Source: JAPOUP01 sp965203605
GTDB taxonomy: Bacteria > Pseudomonadota > Alphaproteobacteria > Rhodobacterales > Rhodobacteraceae
DNA length: 64,000 nucleotides
Assembly: GCA_965203605.1 (NCBI GenBank)
Contig: OZ241902.1
Span: forward strand, 3,038,001 to 3,102,000
Direction: 5' to 3'
The notes under the pieces were generated by a model, which worked only from the letters and a program-made list of their open reading frames with translations, made no database searches and was not told the DNA's origin. Each line of letters starts with the position of its first letter. The first letter of the stretch is position 1. This document shows positions 61,255-64,000 of this stretch, piece after piece. Made by a program: the position numbers and the translations under genes.

Positions 61255-61340
61255 GCGACGACCAACGGGACGCTGAATTCGCGTCATTGGGCATTCGCCT
61301 TCAGATTGGTCAGCCTAGGCCGGAGGGCTGAACGTGGTCG

Positions 61341-61619
61341 TTGAACCGGCTGAGCTTGCCGTCCCATGATCGCGGCCAGACGAAGTTGTCATGCCGGATC
61401 GTCGCCCTCCGCATGCGGTTCCGGCTGAGTCGTCAGAGTTTCGCCAACCGCTTCGGTCTCATCGCCCGCGCCCTTCAAGAGTGGGAGCATGGACTGCGGG
61501 CTCCCGACAGGGCAGACCGCGTTCTGCTGACCGTCATTGACCGGCGCGTCGAGGCGGTAGTCAAGGCGCTCGGCGAGGATGGCGACAGCGGACGGAGGGG
61601 TCATTCCCTCGCGTTGTGA
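61341..61619 (+). CDS. HTH antitoxin-like protein (HigA-type), possibly remnant
   Basis: The core VALRMRFRLSRQSFANRFGLIARALQEWEHGLRAPDRADRVLLTVIDRRVEAVVKAL is the helix-turn-helix of small antitoxin/regulator proteins of the HigA group (family text RxGLSQxxFAxRFGxxxxxLxxWEQGRRxPDxxxRxLLxVIDxxPExV). The first residues from the TTG at 61341 do not match. An internal ATG at 61413 gives only 68 aa. No toxin gene is visible next to it, so it may be an orphan or decayed antitoxin. Confidence 0.5.
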   Translation: MNRLSLPSHDRGQTKLSCRIVALRMRFRLSRQSFANRFGLIARALQEWEHGLRAPDRADRVLLTVIDRRVEAVVKALGEDGDSGRRGHSLAL

Positions 61620-61990
61620 GATGCGCGCGCGTCATCGGGCACCAGGTTGCCGCCAATGCTCCCCGTGGTTCGGGCTGCGGCGTTCTGGATCGAGTCCCGC
61701 GCCAGATGCGCGTACCGGGCGGTGGTCTGCACTTGGGTGTGACCGAGCAGCTTCCCGATCATCGTGAGGCTCTCGCCCGGCGCCAGGGCGCGCGAGACAA
61801 AATTGTGGCGCAAGTCGTGGATGCGTACGTCCACCAGCCCGGCGCACGCGCGGATGCGCCGCTAGGGCTTCTGCAGGTCGGTGATGTGTGAGCCCGGCAG
61901 CTTGGTGACAACGTATGGATGCCAGAGGCTGCTCGGGTCGCCGAACATAGTGGTCACCGCTTTAGGCGGAACTTCCAGCCGCTGATTCCC
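61601..61990 (-). pseudogene. Phage-type tyrosine integrase, C-terminal fragment
   Basis: The frame 61834-61601 reads DVRIHDLRHNFVSRALAPGESLTMIGKLLGHTQVQTTARYAHLARDS, containing the HxxR and GH..(Y) catalytic residues of tyrosine recombinases. Upstream text TKLPGSHITDLQKP*RRIRACAGLVDV matches the preceding integrase segment, with a TAG where relatives have Trp (KPWRRIR). The N-terminal DNA-binding part is missing. It is a leftover of an integrated element and overlaps the HTH frame on the other strand at its end. Confidence 0.75.
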
Positions 61991-62141
61991 TTCCATTCTC
62001 ACCTAAATCACTGAACCGCAACGGTTTTCTTCCGAACGAGGCAAGTCCGAAGCTGGCCTTTTACTAACATATGAGATATTCCTTGTTGACAGCCGGACGC
62101 CTTATATGATACCAAAAGTCAAACGAGTGGCTTATACCAAA

Positions 62142-63527
62142 CCCCACTTCCAGTCCGAAGTGCAACACCGGCCATTTTCCCCGCCCGGGCGGGGAAAATG
62201 GCCGGAAGGCGGGATTCCCGGCCCCCTGGCGCCGGTGATTCCGGGCCCGGGACGGCTGGAGTCCCTTCGCGGGAGAGCCTGGCGGCGCTTTCCGGGCAGC
62301 GCAGGGCCGCCGCCGGGGCGGGTCGCGTCCGTCCGGGCGCAGGGAGGGCGCAGCCCGACCGGAGCCCGGACGGACGCGACGTCGAAATCCTGTCCACCCC
62401 CTTCCGGCGCAGCCATCCGCGCCGTCTGGAGGCGGGCGGGCCGCGTCAGGGTGGGCGGGCCCGGCGGAACACCCCGGCGGGCGTCCGGTAGCCGAGCACC
62501 CTGCGCGGTCGCGCGTTCAGGCGGTCCTGCACCGCTTTCACCTCCGCGTCGGTGACCGCCCGCAGGTCCGTCCCCTTCGGCAGGTACTGCCGGACCAGCC
62601 CGTTGGTGTGCCCGGTCGGGCCCCGCTCCCAGGAGTGCTGGGGGGTCGGGAGGAAGAACCCGGCCTTCAGCGCCTCCGCCACGCCGGCGTGGCCCGCGAA
62701 CTCCCTGCCGTTGTCCGCCGTGACCGTGTGGACGGCGACGGCGGACGGCGGCGGCATCGCCAGCATCGCGGCGGAGACCGCAGCCGAGGTGCGCCGGTCA
62801 ACCCTCTGGAGAAACGTGTATTCCGGGGCGCGGTCCACAAGGGAGACCACCGCCCCGCTGTGGCCTTTCCCGATGATCGTGTCCGCCTCCCGGTCGCCCA
62901 CACGCTCCCTGCTCTCCACCTCCGCAGGCCTCTCCGGGATGTCCACCCGGCCCGGGATGTGGCCCCGGCCGGAGTGCCGCCCGCCCCTCCAGTTGGGCTT
63001 TTTCCCGCGGCGGCGCAGCAGCGGGAACAGCCCGCCGCCCGCCTTCCTGTCGGCCTTCAGGTGCCCGGATGTCCACTGCCGGCCACCGCCCAGCCGCCCT
63101 CCAGCCGCAGCCGTCCCGCGATCCGCTCCGGGCTCCAGCCCTCCCCGGAAACCCCTCGACACTCGCCCAGCGCTCCGCAGTCATCCTCCGGGGGACCCTG
63201 GACGCCGCGCTGCGGCGCGCCTCCGCTTTCCCCCGCGCCTCGCCGGGGCTGTAGCCCGAATCCCCGCCGTTCCGGCGCAGCTCCCGCCAGACCGACGAAC
63301 GGTCACGGCCCAGACGGGCCGCGATCACCCCGTCCGACAGCCCGCTTTCCTTCAGCGCGCCGATCCGGCATCCATCCCCATGGGTCAGGTGGCGCTGGCC
63401 CTCGGGCATGACAGTCTCCTATGCGTCGTTGCTGGGACTGTCGCCGCTTCCTGGCCGATCCGCAACATCATGCGGCAGGAAAACCGGTCACCACCGCCAC
63501 TGGTGTTGCACTTCGGACTGGAATGGG
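62142..63527. mobile_element. IS30-family element with decayed transposase
   Basis: Termini CCCCACTTCCAGTCCGAAGT (left) and the complement of CCCCATTCCAGTCCGAAGTG (right) are matching inverted repeats, continuing GCAACACC. Just inside the left repeat, 62168-62205 is a perfect 38-bp palindrome (CCGGCCATTTTCCCC... ). The element is about 1.39 kb and truncates an SMC-like gene on its right. A target duplication could not be defined. Its ends match the solo fragments around hipBA. Confidence 0.85.
62446..63409 (-). pseudogene. IS30-family transposase, frameshifted
   Basis: First frame from MPEGQRHLTHGDGCRIGALK: ESGLSDGVIAARLGRDRSSVWRELRRNGGDSGYSPGEARGKAEARRSAASRVPRRMTAERW (HTH). Shifts near 63160 and about 63080 lead to GWSPERIAGRLRLEGGW and then ADRKAGGGLFPLLRRRGKKPNWRGGRH, READTIIGKGHSGAVVSLVDRAPEYTFLQRV, AVHTVTADNGREFAGHAGVAEALKAGFFLPTPQHSWERG (DDE region) and RPRRVLGYRTPAGVF. 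Family equivalents DWEADTIIG and RTPAEVF show W-to-R and E-to-G changes. No intact enzyme is encoded. Confidence 0.88.
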
Positions 63528-63790
63528 GCAACCGTGTTTCGGTCCGGCGCGTCAACCTCGTCAAGCACACAGACGGGGGCTGGATTCGCCAGGAACACCG
63601 CGAATATGAGCGCCAGCGCCGTCAGGCTCTGCTCGCGCCGCGAAAACAGGGGCAGTGTGCTGAGTCTCTTTCCGGGTGGCTGGCACATGATCTCCAGCTC
63701 GGCATCGAGCGGGTCGTCCGACTCAACCATCTCCAGCTGTAACTCTACTCCATCAAACACGTGTCCGAACAGCATCGCAAAATTGCCTTT
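63528..63790 (-). pseudogene. SMC-like ATPase, C-terminal fragment truncated by IS30
   Basis: Reads MLFGHVFDGVELQLEMVESDDPLDAELEIMCQPPGKRLSTLPLFSRREQSLTALALIFAVFLANPAPVCVLDEVDAP. This is the head region of chromosome-segregation SMC: the PPGK block, the ABC signature (LSGGE in intact SMC, here FSRRE) and Walker B VLDEVDAP. The signature is destroyed. The IS30 cuts it after DEVDAP, and upstream coiled coil is absent. It is a relic copy, not the functional smc. Confidence 0.8.
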
Positions 63791-63825
63791 GAGGATTGTA
63801 GGCCCGGGAGTCTTCGGAAATGAAA

Positions 63826-64000
63826 TGCGCTGTTATGTGCTCCCGGCCCAGGCGGAGCACAGCCTCGAGGAACTTCGACTTTTTGGATACTTCTCCGATG
63901 ACCGTACGGCTCCGTCATGCAACGGGTGGTTTCCAGGCTATTGGGAAGACTCGAGCAACCGGGATCATCTGTGGCTTCGAGCCTTGGTTCCGGGCACAGA
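63826..64000 (+). CDS. Partial ORF leaving the window
   Basis: From ATG at 63826 the frame MRCYVLPAQAEHSLEELRLF, GYFSDDRTAPSCNGWFPGYW, EDSSNRDHLWLRALVPGT stays open to the end of the window. The composition (few Arg/Pro runs, balanced aromatics) resembles a real protein. The frame is also open upstream to at least 63781, so the true start is unclear. I do not recognise the family. Confidence 0.35.

Noticed and set aside
62080..62110. Promoter TTGACA with TATGAT upstream of the IS30
   Set aside because: The spacing is only 13 bp and no intact gene follows on that strand.
62552..63742. 396-aa plus-strand frame over the IS30
   Set aside because: Antisense to the IS30 transposase, low-complexity Pro/Ser/Arg composition and no family match.

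Overview
The window comes from an alphaproteobacterium, most likely Rhodobacterales or a close relative. The order D-Ala-D-Ala carboxypeptidase, tmk, holB, tatD, MBL hydrolase is a typical alphaproteobacterial housekeeping block. The polyamine-type ABC transporter with enlarged permeases, the TRAP and TTT transporters and the fused CysG fit the same group. Host genes have moderate GC. The insertion sequences (IS630-, IS5/IS4-like, IS66, IS30) are visibly much richer in GC, and all are broken.

Layout. 1-0.8 kb: IS630 and serine-recombinase remnants against a tRNA-Ser(UGA). 1-6.7 kb: intact housekeeping block ending in an AEC permease. 6.8-14.7 kb, mostly minus strand: four-gene spermidine/putrescine-type ABC transporter with a DUF1330 gene inside it, a TPR protein, glycerol kinase and TusA. 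15.3-17.8 kb: ccdA and cysG. 17.9-22.4 kb: a hipBA toxin-antitoxin module between two IS30-type end fragments, then a decayed Tn3-family transposase and resolvase.

22.5-36.2 kb, minus strand: one long catabolic operon. It encodes an oxygenase reductase, Rieske oxygenase alpha and beta subunits, an AMP-forming CoA ligase, a thiolase-like protein without the usual cysteine, a DUF35-SDR fusion, an isatin-hydrolase-like cyclase, an SDR, a class I amidotransferase, a broken flavin reductase, a racemase-like protein and a TRAP transporter. The enzyme set fits oxygenation of an indole-3-acetate-like acid, CoA activation, retro-aldol loss of acetyl-CoA to isatin, and ring hydrolysis. An IS5/IS4-like element with a 4-bp target duplication sits directly upstream.

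37.9-53.3 kb: a second catabolic region. On the minus strand it has a broken aldehyde dehydrogenase, an omega-transaminase, a nitrilase, a gentisate-dioxygenase-like cupin, an FAH-family hydrolase, a frameshifted maleate isomerase and tctCBA. Divergently it has iorAB, a thioesterase and two MarR regulators. Together these could funnel tryptamine-, nitrile- and indolepyruvate-like substrates to arylacetic acids and finish ring cleavage through maleylpyruvate.

53.3-64 kb: a decayed defence and mobile region. A WYL regulator and a DEAD/DEAH helicase are both pseudogenes, and the helicase is split by an IS66 element with a perfect 8-bp target duplication. Next come an ImmA/IrrE metalloprotease with a partner, a miniature inverted-repeat element (a second copy lies between tctC and tctB), an HTH antitoxin-like ORF, an integrase remnant, a broken IS30 and an SMC fragment. 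The many single-base lesions suggest ongoing loss of accessory genes, although assembly error in homopolymers cannot be excluded.
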